NCBI GenBank assembly: GCA_020740485.1
Contig: DYMN01000011.1
Span: forward strand, 1-64,000
Origin: Polaribacter sp.
GTDB taxonomy: Bacteria > Bacteroidota > Bacteroidia > Flavobacteriales > Flavobacteriaceae
DNA: 64,000 bases
Reading direction: 5' to 3'
Positions 31,635 to 42,135 of the stretch are shown piece by piece. Position 1 is the stretch's first letter. Each line of letters begins with the position of its first letter. Under the pieces are notes generated by a model. That model made no database searches and was not told where the DNA came from. It saw only the letters and a program-made list of their open reading frames with translations. The position numbers were made by a program, and so were the translations under genes.

Positions 31635-32561
31635 TTATTCTACATCTATTTCAAAATGAGTTAGATCTTTAAATTGTTGCAGTCTTTCATGTATTTCTGC
31701 TTTGGTGAGTATCTCCATGCGTTCTGTTCCAAACTTTTCTACACAAAATGAAGCTAAATTAGAGCCAGTAATAACCGCTCTTTTCATATTATCAAACGAA
31801 ATATCATGCGTACCGGCAATAGTTCCGATAAATCCACCTGCAAAAGTATCTCCGGCACCGGTAGGGTCAAAAACTTCTTCTAATGGTAAGGCTGGAGCAT
31901 AAAATGCATTGCCTTGATGAAATAACAAAGCGCCGTGTTCCCCTTTTTTGATTACCACAAATTCAGGTCCCATTTCGTGAATTTTTTTGGCTGCTTTTAT
32001 TAAAGCGTATTCACCACTGAGCTGCCGTGCTTCTTCATCGTTTATAGTAATAACATCCACTTTTTTTATCACTTGCATTAATTCATCCCAAGTGTTGTTC
32101 ATCCAAAAATTCATGGTATCCAAAACAACTAATTTTGGTTTTACAGGTATTTGATTGATCACTGACATTTGCACGGCAGGATGTAAATTACCTAACATCA
32201 AAAAATCCGGAGTTTTGAAATGTTCCGGCACTTTTGGGTTAAAGTCAGCTAACACGTTCAAATCCGTTGCTAACGTATCGCGGGTATTCAAATCATTGTG
32301 ATATTTACCTGCCCAGAAAAAAGTTTTTCCGTTTTCAATGATTTCAATTCCGCTTGTGTCAATTTTTCTATCGTTGAGTTTTTTGAGATAATCTTTTGGG
32401 AAATCACCGCCCACAACAGAAACTATAGCACTTTCTACATCGAATTGCGATGAGGCTAATGCAATATAAGTAGCTGCTCCTCCAATAATTTTATCAGTTT
32501 TTCCAAATGGGGTTTCTATAGCGTCAAAGGCAACTGTGCCTACAATTAAAAGTTTGCTCAT
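31635..32561 (-). CDS. PfkB-family carbohydrate/nucleoside kinase
   Basis: GGAATYIALASSQF and DPTGAGDTFAGGFIG signatures. Confidence 0.9.
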   Translation of the reverse strand: MSKLLIVGTVAFDAIETPFGKTDKIIGGAATYIALASSQFDVESAIVSVVGGDFPKDYLKKLNDRKIDTSGIEIIENGKTFFWAGKYHNDLNTRDTLATDLNVLADFNPKVPEHFKTPDFLMLGNLHPAVQMSVINQIPVKPKLVVLDTMNFWMNNTWDELMQVIKKVDVITINDEEARQLSGEYALIKAAKKIHEMGPEFVVIKKGEHGALLFHQGNAFYAPALPLEEVFDPTGAGDTFAGGFIGTIAGTHDISFDNMKRAVITGSNLASFCVEKFGTERMEILTKAEIHERLQQFKDLTHFEIDVE

Positions 32562-32732
32562 GCGAATATTTATGGTTTAATTTGCAAAAGTACAAATTTC
32601 TTTTTGTTTCAAGTTTTAATTTTCAACTTGGAGTTAGTGTGATTTTCAATCCGATAGCTATCGGATTGCGGGCAGGATTATCAGAATCTCTTCGTTCAGC
32701 CCAATAATCAATAACCTAATAACCTAATAATT

Positions 32733-33146
32733 ATGTCGCAAATAGAGGAAATACAACAAGAAATCATCGAAGAATTTGAGTTTTTCGACGATTGGATGCA
32801 GAAATACGAGCATTTGATTGAATTGGGTAAATCATTGCCAAAGATGGATGAGCTTCATAAAACAGACGAAAACCTCATTAGTGGTTGCCAGTCGAAGGTG
32901 TGGATTTTTGGTTCTAAAGTAGATGATAAAATTATCTTTACAGCCGAAAGCGATGCGATTTTAACCAAAGGCGTTGTTGCTTTATTGTTGCGCGTATTTT
33001 CAAATCAAACACCACAAGCAATACTCGACGCAAAAACTGATTTTATCGACCAAATCGGACTGAAAGAACACTTATCGCCTACTCGAGCTAATGGACTTTT
33101 GTCGATGATGAAACAGATCAAATTGTATGCATTGGCTTTAAGTTAA
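32733..33146 (+). CDS. sufE: SufE-family cysteine desulfuration protein
   Basis: LPKMDELHKTDENLISGCQSKVWIFG, active-site Cys motif. Confidence 0.92.
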   Translation: MSQIEEIQQEIIEEFEFFDDWMQKYEHLIELGKSLPKMDELHKTDENLISGCQSKVWIFGSKVDDKIIFTAESDAILTKGVVALLLRVFSNQTPQAILDAKTDFIDQIGLKEHLSPTRANGLLSMMKQIKLYALALS

Positions 33147-33294
33147 AAAATAAAATAGGTTAGGTTAACTTTCGTAAAACTTTCCTATTTTTGCAGAACT
33201 AAAAACTAACAACAAATAGTGATTTGAATGCGCTCTCCACTTTTATATAGATTGTTGAGCGTAGTCGAAGCGCTTTTTCTATTCTAAAAATACC

Positions 33295-33618
33295 ATGAGT
33301 TTAACAAATCAAGAAATACTTACTACCCGTATTATCGAAACCCTAAAAAACATTTATGATCCGGAAATTCCGGTTGATATATATGAATTGGGATTAATAT
33401 ACGATGTTTTTGTAAAAAACGATAATAAAGATGTAAAAATCATCATGACTCTTACTACGCCCAACTGTCCCGTAGCTGAATCTCTTCCGCAAGAAGTGGA
33501 AGAAAAAGTCAAAGCCATTGAAGGAGTTGAAAATGTCGTATTAGAACTTACCTTCGACCCACCTTGGACACAGGATATGATGAGTGAAGAAGCTAAATTG
33601 GCGCTCGGATTTTTATAA
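33295..33618 (+). CDS. DUF59/MIP18-family Fe-S assembly protein
   Basis: TLKNIYDPEIPVDIYELGLIYDV...MTLTTPNCPVAESLPQEVE...LTFDPPWTQDMMSEEAKLALGFL. Confidence 0.92.
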   Translation: MSLTNQEILTTRIIETLKNIYDPEIPVDIYELGLIYDVFVKNDNKDVKIIMTLTTPNCPVAESLPQEVEEKVKAIEGVENVVLELTFDPPWTQDMMSEEAKLALGFL

Positions 33619-33663
33619 TCCTCGATTTATATTTAGCCTTTTAGGAATGTTTCAATGATAAAA

Positions 33664-33697
33664 ATCAGGGTTTTCCCTGATGAAAATCAGGGTTTTT
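33664..33697 (+). terminator. Overlapping hairpins: intrinsic terminator with alternative upstream hairpin
   Basis: ATCAGGG-TTTT-CCCTGAT-GAAA-ATCAGGG-TTTTT: the central CCCTGAT can pair with either flanking ATCAGGG. Confidence 0.65.
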
Positions 33698-33757
33698 CCT
33701 CTTGACTTCTAATAGGTTTCTTCGGATATTTGTCTTGTTAAATAAAAACTACAAGTC

Positions 33758-33985
33758 ATGTCCAGATTAATCAAAATTTTCATGCTTCTTATTGCTCTCG
33801 GCGGAATTGTGTATTTATTTGTTTGTGCGGTACAAAAAAACCCTGTAAAACAAATTAACGAACAGGAATTGACTCAATATATTTTAGATGAGTACAATTA
33901 TGAAATTGCGTTTGGTAATGAAAATATCAATGTAAGTGACTTTGTTGATCAGGCACTTATACATAAATTAAAAGAAAATAAATAA
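33758..33985 (+). CDS. Small membrane-anchored hypothetical protein
   Basis: 75 aa with N-terminal TM segment IKIFMLLIALGGIVYLFVCAV. Confidence 0.55.
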   Translation: MSRLIKIFMLLIALGGIVYLFVCAVQKNPVKQINEQELTQYILDEYNYEIAFGNENINVSDFVDQALIHKLKENK

Positions 33986-34052
33986 GCATTTTATTAAACT
34001 TTTGTCCAATTTGCATTTTTTACCGACCTTTACCGCGTCAGAGTAAAATAAT

Positions 34053-34595
34053 ATGCAAAATACTTCTCAACAATTTGACAGCATCATCACTCGATGCAGA
34101 AGTCTTTTTCTCAATAAAATGTCGGATTACGGAAGCGCATGGCGCATTTTAAGGTTGCCATCGCTTACCGATCAGATATTTATTAAAGCGCAACGCATCC
34201 GTATGATGCAAGAAAATGAAGTGCGTAAAGTAGATGAAGATGAAATCCCTGAATTTATCGGTATAATTAATTATTCTATTATTGCCTTAATTCAATTGGA
34301 AAAAGGTGTAGCCTATCAGCCGGATATGGATGTTGTTACAGCCACGCTGCTTTATGATAAATTAGTAGCCGAAACCAAAAGTCTAATGGAAGATAAAAAC
34401 CATGACTACGGTGAAGCTTGGCGTGAAATGCGTGTAAGTTCGCTAACGGATATGATTTTACAGAAATTGCTTCGTGTAAAACAGATCGAAGACAATAAAG
34501 GCATAACATTAGTTTCGGAAGGAATAGATGCCAATTATCAAGATATGATTAACTATGCCGTGTTTGCTTTAATTCAAATTGAAGAAAAAGAATGA
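34053..34595 (+). CDS. DUF1599-family protein with two internal repeats
   Basis: Repeats CRSLFLNKMSDYGSAWRILRLPSLTDQI / TKSLMEDKNHDYGEAWREMRVSSLTDMI. Confidence 0.88.
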   Translation: MQNTSQQFDSIITRCRSLFLNKMSDYGSAWRILRLPSLTDQIFIKAQRIRMMQENEVRKVDEDEIPEFIGIINYSIIALIQLEKGVAYQPDMDVVTATLLYDKLVAETKSLMEDKNHDYGEAWREMRVSSLTDMILQKLLRVKQIEDNKGITLVSEGIDANYQDMINYAVFALIQIEEKE

Positions 34596-34681
34596 GAGCT
34601 AAGTAAAGTTCAATGATTAATTTATATTACATTTCCAAAAACCAAATTTTTAAACCCAATTAATTCCGCTCTCGCCATTGT

Positions 34682-34793
34682 GTGATTTTCAATTCGATAG
34701 ACCTGCCACGTATGTTGAAAATCACGACTGGGCGTGAGCGTGGTATCGGATTACGGGTTCTGATACCACGCCTAATGCGTGGCAGGTCTATCG
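34682..34793. repeat. Nested inverted-repeat element
   Basis: 16-bp perfect outer arms 34695-34710 / 34778-34793, inner arms 34739-34747 / 34762-34770, and gtgattttcaa / ttgaaaatcac (34682-34692 / 34715-34725). Confidence 0.85.
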
Positions 34794-34897
34794 GAATCAC
34801 TTCGTTCAGCCCAATTAACCCAATAACCCAATAACTCAAATAACTCAATTAACTCAATTAACCCAATAACCCAATTAACCAACAACTAAACACTCAA

Positions 34898-35866
34898 ATG
34901 TTTTTCAAAGTTTTAATCCAAATAATTAGAATTATCGTTGCCGTAACATTCATTTTTTCCGGCTTTGTGAAATTAGTGGATCCGATTGGCTCAGATATCA
35001 AAATGAAAGAATATCTTTCACCCGATGTGTTGAATATCCCTCAACTGATTCCTTACACGCTACTTTTGTCTATCTTATTGATCCTTTCAGAATTAGTTTT
35101 AGGCGTTATGCTATTGGTGGGTTTTAAACGAAAATGGACACTGGCCGGTATTACCATCTTAATGATCATTTTTTTATTCTTGACTTGGTATTCCGCTTAT
35201 TACAATAAAGTAACCGATTGTGGTTGTTTTGGTGAAGCTATCAAATTAAGTGCTTGGGGTACTTTTTATAAAAATGTAGTTCTCATTGTATTTATTGCCT
35301 TTTTATGGAGGGAAAATAAATGGATTCAACCGTTAATCAATAAAAACTTTGCATTGTGGACTGCTTTTTTTAGTTTTTTATTTGGCTTATTTATAAGCTA
35401 TTACGTTTTGCAACATTTGCCGATTATAGATTTTACCGCTTATAAAATTGGTACCGACATTCGCAAAGGCATGGAGTATCAAACCGGAAATGAGATTCCT
35501 GCAATACACGATTTCGTATTTTGGAATGACGACAATGATTTTACAGAAACCATCTTGACAGCTGATAATGTAATGTTAATCATCTCTTATTCATTGGCGG
35601 AAAGTAACTTAGACAATTTTTCAAAAATAAAAACGCTGACAGATAAAGCATTAAAAGAAGGATACGTAATCTACTGTTTATCAGCATCAAACATGGAAGA
35701 TTTTTATTTTATAAGAGATAAATATAAATTAAATTTTGATATGCTTTGGGGCGATGGCACAACGCTGAAAACCATGATTAGAGCCAATCCTGGAATTATG
35801 AACCTTGAAAAAGGAGTTATAATAGGAAAATGGAACGGAAATGATGCTGAAAAGGTAAAGCTTTAA
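34898..35866 (+). CDS. BT_3928-like DoxX/MauE-type membrane protein
   Basis: IIRIIVAVTFIFSGFVKLVDPIGSDIKMKEYL; multiple TM segments; VTDCGCFGEAIKLSAWGTFYKN. Confidence 0.82.
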   Translation: MFFKVLIQIIRIIVAVTFIFSGFVKLVDPIGSDIKMKEYLSPDVLNIPQLIPYTLLLSILLILSELVLGVMLLVGFKRKWTLAGITILMIIFLFLTWYSAYYNKVTDCGCFGEAIKLSAWGTFYKNVVLIVFIAFLWRENKWIQPLINKNFALWTAFFSFLFGLFISYYVLQHLPIIDFTAYKIGTDIRKGMEYQTGNEIPAIHDFVFWNDDNDFTETILTADNVMLIISYSLAESNLDNFSKIKTLTDKALKEGYVIYCLSASNMEDFYFIRDKYKLNFDMLWGDGTTLKTMIRANPGIMNLEKGVIIGKWNGNDAEKVKL

Positions 35867-35912
35867 ATAAAAAACAATTACATTCTTATAAACTTGTAGT
35901 AAAACTTTAAAT

Positions 35913-36293
35913 ATGAAACTTGAAACGATTTTAGTATTTCTCGGTGGTGGCATTGGTAGTCTGATGCGATATGGGTTCGGTTTATTATTTAATAAAGATA
36001 CGATTCCATACGGTACTCTAACATCCAACATATTGGGGAGCTTGTTAATTGGGTTATTTTTTGGATACCATTTTAAACACGCAGCGCACTTTTTTAGTCA
36101 AAACCAAATTGCTTTTTTTGCAGTGGGAATCTTAGGCGGTTTTACAACCTTTTCATCTTTTATGTATGAAAACTTACAATTTTTATACAACGAACAATAT
36201 TTCAGATTTATAGGATACAGTCTGCTCACCTTATTTCTGGGATTTTTGATGGTTGGCATTGGTTACTATTTCGGAAAAATGTTACCGTTTTAG
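35913..36293 (+). CDS. crcB: Fluoride efflux transporter CrcB
   Basis: GGGIGSLMRYGFG, GTLTSNILGSLLIGL, GILGGFTTFSSFMYE. Confidence 0.93.
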   Translation: MKLETILVFLGGGIGSLMRYGFGLLFNKDTIPYGTLTSNILGSLLIGLFFGYHFKHAAHFFSQNQIAFFAVGILGGFTTFSSFMYENLQFLYNEQYFRFIGYSLLTLFLGFLMVGIGYYFGKMLPF

Positions 36294-36596
36294 AAAAATT
36301 AGCATATTTGCATTTTATAAGTTAGAAGGGTGAAGTTGGAAGTTGGAAGTTTGTTGAAGAACCAGCGAATCTGCGAATTAAATAAACTTTATTAACCTAA
36401 TAACCTCTCGACCCTTCGAGAACCAATTAACCAATTAACCTAATAATTAATAATTAATAATCAATAACCCAATAACAAATAACCAATTAACCTAATAACG
36501 AATAATCCCGCTAAGGCGGGACTTCACTACGTTCAGCCTAATAATCAATTAACCAATTAACTTAATAATCAATAACCAAATAATCAATAACCAAAC

Positions 36597-37889
36597 TTGA
36601 ACACATTTGTAGAAGAATTACGTTGGCGCGGGCTCATTCACGATATGATCCCTGACACAGAAGATTACTTAAAAGAGCACAAAACCTCAGGATACATTGG
36701 GTTTGACCCCACCGCAGACTCATTGCATATAGGGAGTTTAGTTCCTATCTTGGTTTTAATGCACTTTCAACGCACAGGTCATCGTCCCATTGCCTTAGTG
36801 GGAGGAGCAACAGGTATGATAGGCGACCCATCCGGAAAATCGCAAGAACGCAATTTGCTCGATGAAGCCACGCTGGCTAAAAATGTGGCAGGGGTACAAG
36901 CTCAATTAGAAAAGTTTTTAGATTTTAAAACCGAAGCCCCTAATAAAGCGGTTTTAGTTAATAACTACGATTGGATGAAGCCCTTTTCGCTCATTGACTT
37001 TGTACGCGATATCGGCAAGCATTTGACTGTCAATTATATGATGGCTAAAGATTCCGTTAAAAAACGCTTGGGCGAAGATGCTAAAGAAGGAATGAGCTTT
37101 ACCGAATTCACCTATCAGTTGTTTCAAGGTTACGATTTTTTGTATCTCTATCAAAATTACGAATGTGCTTTGCAAATGGGTGGCTCCGATCAATGGGGCA
37201 ATATTACTACGGGAACAGAACTCATTCGCCGAAAAGCTCAAGGCAAAGCTTATGCACTTACAGTACCGCTAATTACCAAATCCGATGGTAGTAAATTCGG
37301 AAAATCCGAAGGGGGAAATATTTGGTTAGACGCCACGAGAACCTCTCCTTATAAATTCTATCAATATTGGTTGAATACCAGCGACGAAGATGCCGAGAAA
37401 TACATCAAAATCTTTACCTTTTTAGACCAATCTACCGTTGAAAAACTAACGGCAGAACACAAAGAACAACCCCATTTACGCCTATTGCAAAAGCAAATTG
37501 GAGAAGAAGTAACCCTTTTAGTGCACGGTAAAGAAGCCTATGAAAATGCGCTCAGAGCTTCCGAAGTGCTGTTTGGAAAATCTACTGCGGAAGATTTATT
37601 GCAATTGGACGAACAAACCTTTCTCGATGTGTTTGAAGGGGTGCCACAAGCTGAAATTTCTTTTGATGATATAGAAACCGGACTTGATATTGTATTGGCT
37701 TTTAACGAAAAATCAGGATTTCTAAAATCAAATGGGGAAGTGCGACGTGCTTTAGCCGAAAATTCAATAGCCGTCAATAAAAACAAGGTTTCAGAAGGAT
37801 TTCAAATCACTAAAAAAGATTTAATCGCCGGTAAATATGTTTTACTGCAACGCGGAAAAAAACAAAATTATTTGTTGATTGTAAAATAA
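36597..37889 (+). CDS. tyrS: Tyrosine--tRNA ligase
   Basis: [18 protein letters not shown] (HIGH-like), [13 protein letters not shown] (KMSKS-like); TTG start, [17 protein letters not shown]-terminus. Confidence 0.95.
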   Translation: MNTFVEELRWRGLIHDMIPDTEDYLKEHKTSGYIGFDPTADSLHIGSLVPILVLMHFQRTGHRPIALVGGATGMIGDPSGKSQERNLLDEATLAKNVAGVQAQLEKFLDFKTEAPNKAVLVNNYDWMKPFSLIDFVRDIGKHLTVNYMMAKDSVKKRLGEDAKEGMSFTEFTYQLFQGYDFLYLYQNYECALQMGGSDQWGNITTGTELIRRKAQGKAYALTVPLITKSDGSKFGKSEGGNIWLDATRTSPYKFYQYWLNTSDEDAEKYIKIFTFLDQSTVEKLTAEHKEQPHLRLLQKQIGEEVTLLVHGKEAYENALRASEVLFGKSTAEDLLQLDEQTFLDVFEGVPQAEISFDDIETGLDIVLAFNEKSGFLKSNGEVRRALAENSIAVNKNKVSEGFQITKKDLIAGKYVLLQRGKKQNYLLIVK

Positions 37890-37892
37890 AGG

Positions 37893-39770
37893 ATGCTAAG
37901 TGTTTGGTTCTTTATTCTTGAAGTTAAAATTAAGGGTATTCTATTGATTTTTAAAAAAATGTCCTATTTAGTAAAATATTCACTATTGGTGTTGATGATG
38001 ATGGTATCATTGACCCGTTCTATTGCGCAAAACGAGCAGTTAGCGGAAGAGTATTTTGAAAAAGGGGAATTTCAAAAAGCGGAAAGCCTCTATAAAAACC
38101 TTTTTGAAAATCAATCTTATAATTTAACTTTTTTAGACAAATGGATTCAATCACTTCAAGCTCAAAAAAAATACGACGAAGTTCGACAAGTGATTCGAGA
38201 ACAATTGGATATTAGTGCAAAGAGAAACCCAAAAAACATACCGGCACAGCTACACGTGGTTTTGGGGTACAACCATGAATTGCAAGGTTACACCGACGAA
38301 GCAAAAATGGAGTATGATAAAGCTTTGGAATTTCTGAAAAACAACCCCAACAACGGTTATGCCATTGCCAAAAGTTTCCAAGACCATCAAAAATTAGATT
38401 ATGCATTGGAAAGTTATCAAACCATGATGGCTGTTTTTCCCACTGCTAATTACTTCAGCCAAATCGCCGCGATATACGGGGAGAAAGGAGAAATAGAAAA
38501 AATGTTCAATACTTATTTGGATATGTTAAGCCGTCAAAACACGGACCTACTGAATATACAAAGGTTTATGGGGCGCTTTCTGGCAGAAGATGACCAAGGG
38601 TCGAACAACGTACTCCTAAGAAAAATATTAGTGCAACGCATTCAAAATGAACCCAAAATTGAATGGTATAAAATGTTGTCTTGGTTGTATTTACTACAAA
38701 AAGATTACAGTAAAGCTTTAAATCAAGAAAAAGCAGTTTATAGGTTGACACAAAGTGATCTAAATGGGGTAATAGACATCGGAATAATTGCCTTTGACGA
38801 CGAAGACTTTTTTACAAGCAACGATGCTTTTTCTTTTGTTTTAGAACAACCTACCGATATTGACGATCAAATTTTTGCTCATTATTACTTATTGGAAAGC
38901 CAAAAAAAAGTAGAAAAAGACCTGAACAAAATTGCTATAACTTATCAAGATTTTTTCAAAACTTTCGGAACGGCAGCTAACACCTATAAAGTCCAATCTT
39001 CATATGCTCAATTTTTAACCTTTTATAAAAATGAAGCGCAAAAAGCCGTTGAACTATTGCAAAACACCCTTAAAAACAACCTTGACACCTTTAAAAGAGG
39101 GGAATTAAAGTTGCAATTAGGCGATATTTTGGTTTTTACTGAAGGTTATAATCAAGCTTTGGTTATTTTTACTCAAGTGCAAAACGACTTAAAAAATCAT
39201 CCATTGGCTCAAACGGCTCGTTATAAAGTAGCGCAAACATCGTATTTCGACGGAGATTTTGAATGGGCTAATGCTCAATTGAAAGTGTTAAAAAAAGGAA
39301 CGACAAAACTCATAGCTAACGATGCTATTGATTTGAGTTTGCTCATCAGCGACAATATAGCTCAAGACAGTGTACAAACTGCTCTAAAGAGCTATGCCAA
39401 AGCCGACTTGTTAGCGTATCAAAACAAAACACACCAAGCTATTGATACCTTATCTTTGGTATTGTTGCAGCATAAAGGTCATCCGATAGAAGATGAAGCA
39501 CTTTTCAAACAAGCCAAACTGTATGAGAAATTAGAAAAATATGCCGATGCGGAAAAAAATTACCTCGCTATACTTCAATTAAATCAAGATGACATCTTGA
39601 TAGATGATGCACTTTATCAATTAGCCGTTTTATATGACGAAAAACTAATCAACGAAGAAAAGGCAAAAATGTATTATGAAAAAATTGTTGTAGAACAGCC
39701 TTCCAGTATTTTTTTAGTTCCCGCGAGAAAGCGGTTTAGAGAATTGCGAGGAGATGAAGTATTGCCTTAG
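37893..39770 (+). CDS. Tetratricopeptide-repeat protein, probably secreted
   Basis: Multiple TPR-like repeats; more plausible start at internal MSYLVKYSLLVLMMMVSLTRSIAQ (signal peptide). Confidence 0.85.
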   Translation: MLSVWFFILEVKIKGILLIFKKMSYLVKYSLLVLMMMVSLTRSIAQNEQLAEEYFEKGEFQKAESLYKNLFENQSYNLTFLDKWIQSLQAQKKYDEVRQVIREQLDISAKRNPKNIPAQLHVVLGYNHELQGYTDEAKMEYDKALEFLKNNPNNGYAIAKSFQDHQKLDYALESYQTMMAVFPTANYFSQIAAIYGEKGEIEKMFNTYLDMLSRQNTDLLNIQRFMGRFLAEDDQGSNNVLLRKILVQRIQNEPKIEWYKMLSWLYLLQKDYSKALNQEKAVYRLTQSDLNGVIDIGIIAFDDEDFFTSNDAFSFVLEQPTDIDDQIFAHYYLLESQKKVEKDLNKIAITYQDFFKTFGTAANTYKVQSSYAQFLTFYKNEAQKAVELLQNTLKNNLDTFKRGELKLQLGDILVFTEGYNQALVIFTQVQNDLKNHPLAQTARYKVAQTSYFDGDFEWANAQLKVLKKGTTKLIANDAIDLSLLISDNIAQDSVQTALKSYAKADLLAYQNKTHQAIDTLSLVLLQHKGHPIEDEALFKQAKLYEKLEKYADAEKNYLAILQLNQDDILIDDALYQLAVLYDEKLINEEKAKMYYEKIVVEQPSSIFLVPARKRFRELRGDEVLP

Positions 39771-39993
39771 AAATATATGAAAATTTGGAAATGAGTTAAT
39801 TTGTTAAACCGATAGCTATCGTTTTGGAAATGTGCTAATTTGCTAATTGACGACATCCAATACCCTGCATCCAGCATCCAACAAACAAAAAGTCAATTAA
39901 TCGACAAAAAGTTTTAACTAATTAATTATTCAAACTGCTAATCTGCTAATTTGCTAATCTGCTAATTTGCTAATTGATAACTCTTTCAGAATT

Positions 39994-40040
39994 TAAACTT
40001 TATCAAAACTTGCAAATTTTACGAGTTTTGATAAAGTTTA
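39994..40040. promoter_or_regulatory. 17-bp perfect inverted repeat (putative operator)
   Basis: TAAACTTTATCAAAACT - N13 - AGTTTTGATAAAGTTTA immediately upstream of the TATCTTTG box at 40042-40049. Confidence 0.75.
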
Positions 40041-40053
40041 CTATCTTTGTGTT

Positions 40054-41280
40054 ATGAAACAACTTATACAACGTCAAGAATACAACAAAAAACTTTGGTT
40101 CTACAAAGACCAAGATTTGATAAAAGTGGTCACAGGAATGCGACGTTCGGGGAAATCTACTCTTCTCGAATTGTTTCGTTTGCAATTGATTGATAGTGGT
40201 GTTCCACAAAATAAAATTCAATTTTACAACTTTGAATTACCGGAAAATTATCTGCAAAAAACGTGGGAAACGCTCTATTTTGAAATCAAAGCAAAGTTAC
40301 AACCCGATTCAAACAATTATATATTTTTAGATGAAATACAAAATATTAAAGATTTTGAAAAATTGGTGGATGGTCTCTTTGTCACACCCAATACAGATGT
40401 TTATATAACTGGTTCAAATGCCAATTTGCTTTCAAGTGAATTAGCTACTTTGTTGAGTGGTAGATATATAGAAATATCCATTCTTCCCTTTTCCTTTGCA
40501 GAATATTTAGAAATGAAAGGGGTAAATTTTCTTCAAAAGTATCTAAACTACGAAATACTGTTCTATAATTTTGTAAATGAAACATCAATACCAAAAGGGG
40601 TAGCATTGAGCGACATGGGTTATGATAAAGTATTTGAATATCTTGAAGCTCTTTATGCAACCATCATTGAAAAAGACATTATGCAAAGACATCGCATCCA
40701 AGACAAACGAGCTTTTGCCAACATTGTAAAGTTTATGGCTTCACATATCGGTAGCCCACTTTCTCCTTCCGGTATTGCAAAAGTACTAAAAGCAGAAAAC
40801 CAAAGCGTACATCATCAAACGGTTGAAAAATTTATTGCCATATTGGTTGAAAGTTTTGTTTTTTATGTGGTACATCGTTTTGATATAAAAGGTAAAAAAC
40901 AATTGGCAACTCAAGAAAAATATTATCTGGTAGATGTGGGTTTGCTCAATATATTGGTAGGAAGAGAAAAAAATGCAGACCGCGGTCATATACTTGAAAA
41001 CGTAGTGTTTTTAGAATTGTTAAGACGTGGTTATAAAATTTGGACCGGATCTATTCGCGACGGCGAAATTGATTTTACTGTAAAAAACATATCGGGCGAA
41101 ATAGAATATTACCAAGTGGCTTGGAATGTTACCACTATAGAAACCGCCCAGAGAGAACTAAAATCATTGACATCTCTAAAAGACAATTATCCAAAATATT
41201 TACTTACCACCGATTCATTTACCCAAAATTACAATGGAATTATTCACAAAAATGTATTTGAATGGTTGTTGAAAAAGTAA
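40054..41280 (+). CDS. AAA_14/DUF4143-type ATP-binding protein
   Basis: VVTGMRRSGKSTLLELF Walker A, NYIFLDEIQNI Walker B, YITGSNANLLSSELATLLSGRY, C-terminal ENVVFLELLRRGYKIWTGSIRDGEIDF. Confidence 0.9.
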   Translation: MKQLIQRQEYNKKLWFYKDQDLIKVVTGMRRSGKSTLLELFRLQLIDSGVPQNKIQFYNFELPENYLQKTWETLYFEIKAKLQPDSNNYIFLDEIQNIKDFEKLVDGLFVTPNTDVYITGSNANLLSSELATLLSGRYIEISILPFSFAEYLEMKGVNFLQKYLNYEILFYNFVNETSIPKGVALSDMGYDKVFEYLEALYATIIEKDIMQRHRIQDKRAFANIVKFMASHIGSPLSPSGIAKVLKAENQSVHHQTVEKFIAILVESFVFYVVHRFDIKGKKQLATQEKYYLVDVGLLNILVGREKNADRGHILENVVFLELLRRGYKIWTGSIRDGEIDFTVKNISGEIEYYQVAWNVTTIETAQRELKSLTSLKDNYPKYLLTTDSFTQNYNGIIHKNVFEWLLKK

Positions 41281-41364
41281 TTTTAATGTGCTAATGTGCT
41301 AATGTGCTAATGTGACAATGAGTTAATGTGATAATCTGCTAATCTGCTAATTAACTAATTTTAT

Positions 41365-42135
41365 TCAACCTTTTCTCTTCAAATACTTCAAAGTTAAATC
41401 GTTTCCGTCAAAAACAGCAATTGTAAAGTATTTTATCCAATCTCCTGTGTTGATGTATTTTGAATTTTCCACAATGCTTATTTCCAAAGGCAAATGCCGA
41501 TGTCCAAAAATGTAGTAATCAAAATGTTGTTGCTGCTCTGTTTCTTTACAAAACAAAATGAGCAATTCTTTGTCTTCGCCTAAAAACTTCACATCATCTT
41601 CTCCGGAAATCAAACGGTTTTCTACTGAAAAATAGTTACCCAATCGCATTCCGATATCCGGATGTAACCAACGAAATAGCCATTGCGAAAAAGGATTTTT
41701 GAAAACCCTGTTCATCAACTTGTAGCCATTGTCTCCCGGACCTAAACCGTCACCATGCCCGATTAAAAAAGATTTTCCATTGATATTAAATGCTTTTGGG
41801 GTGCGATACACCGGAATTTGTAACTCTGTTTCAAAGTAATCGCGCATCCATAAATCGTGGTTGCCGATAAAGAAATGAATACCTATTCCTCTGTCTTTTA
41901 ATTCGGCTAATTTCCCCAACACCCTTATAAATCCTTTAGGAACTACCGTTTTGTATTCAAACCAAAAATCAAATAAATCACCAAGTAAAAATAAATGCGA
42001 AGCATCGGATTTTATACTTTCTAACCATTGCACAAAAAAAGTTTCTCTCTCTTTGCTCAAAGCAACATTGGGTGCTCCAAAATGCTGGTCTGAAGCAAAA
42101 TAAACTTTTTTCCCTTGTGGAATTACAAGGTTTAT
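41365..42135 (-). CDS. lpxH: UDP-2,3-diacylglucosamine diphosphatase (LpxH)
   Basis: LFLLGDLFDFWFEYK, FIGNHDLWM, GHGDGLGPGD, FGHRHLP; homologous frame extends upstream of the listed TTG (42060) to NLVIPQGKKVYFASDQHFGAPNVA. 5' end uncertain (no canonical start). Confidence 0.85.
   Translation of the reverse strand: MNLVIPQGKKVYFASDQHFGAPNVALSKERETFFVQWLESIKSDASHLFLLGDLFDFWFEYKTVVPKGFIRVLGKLAELKDRGIGIHFFIGNHDLWMRDYFETELQIPVYRTPKAFNINGKSFLIGHGDGLGPGDNGYKLMNRVFKNPFSQWLFRWLHPDIGMRLGNYFSVENRLISGEDDVKFLGEDKELLILFCKETEQQQHFDYYIFGHRHLPLEISIVENSKYINTGDWIKYFTIAVFDGNDLTLKYLKRKG

Noticed and set aside
35870-35913. Fluoride riboswitch upstream of crcB
   Set aside because: Only ~46 nt between genes and no GGNGAUGG-type conserved core seen.
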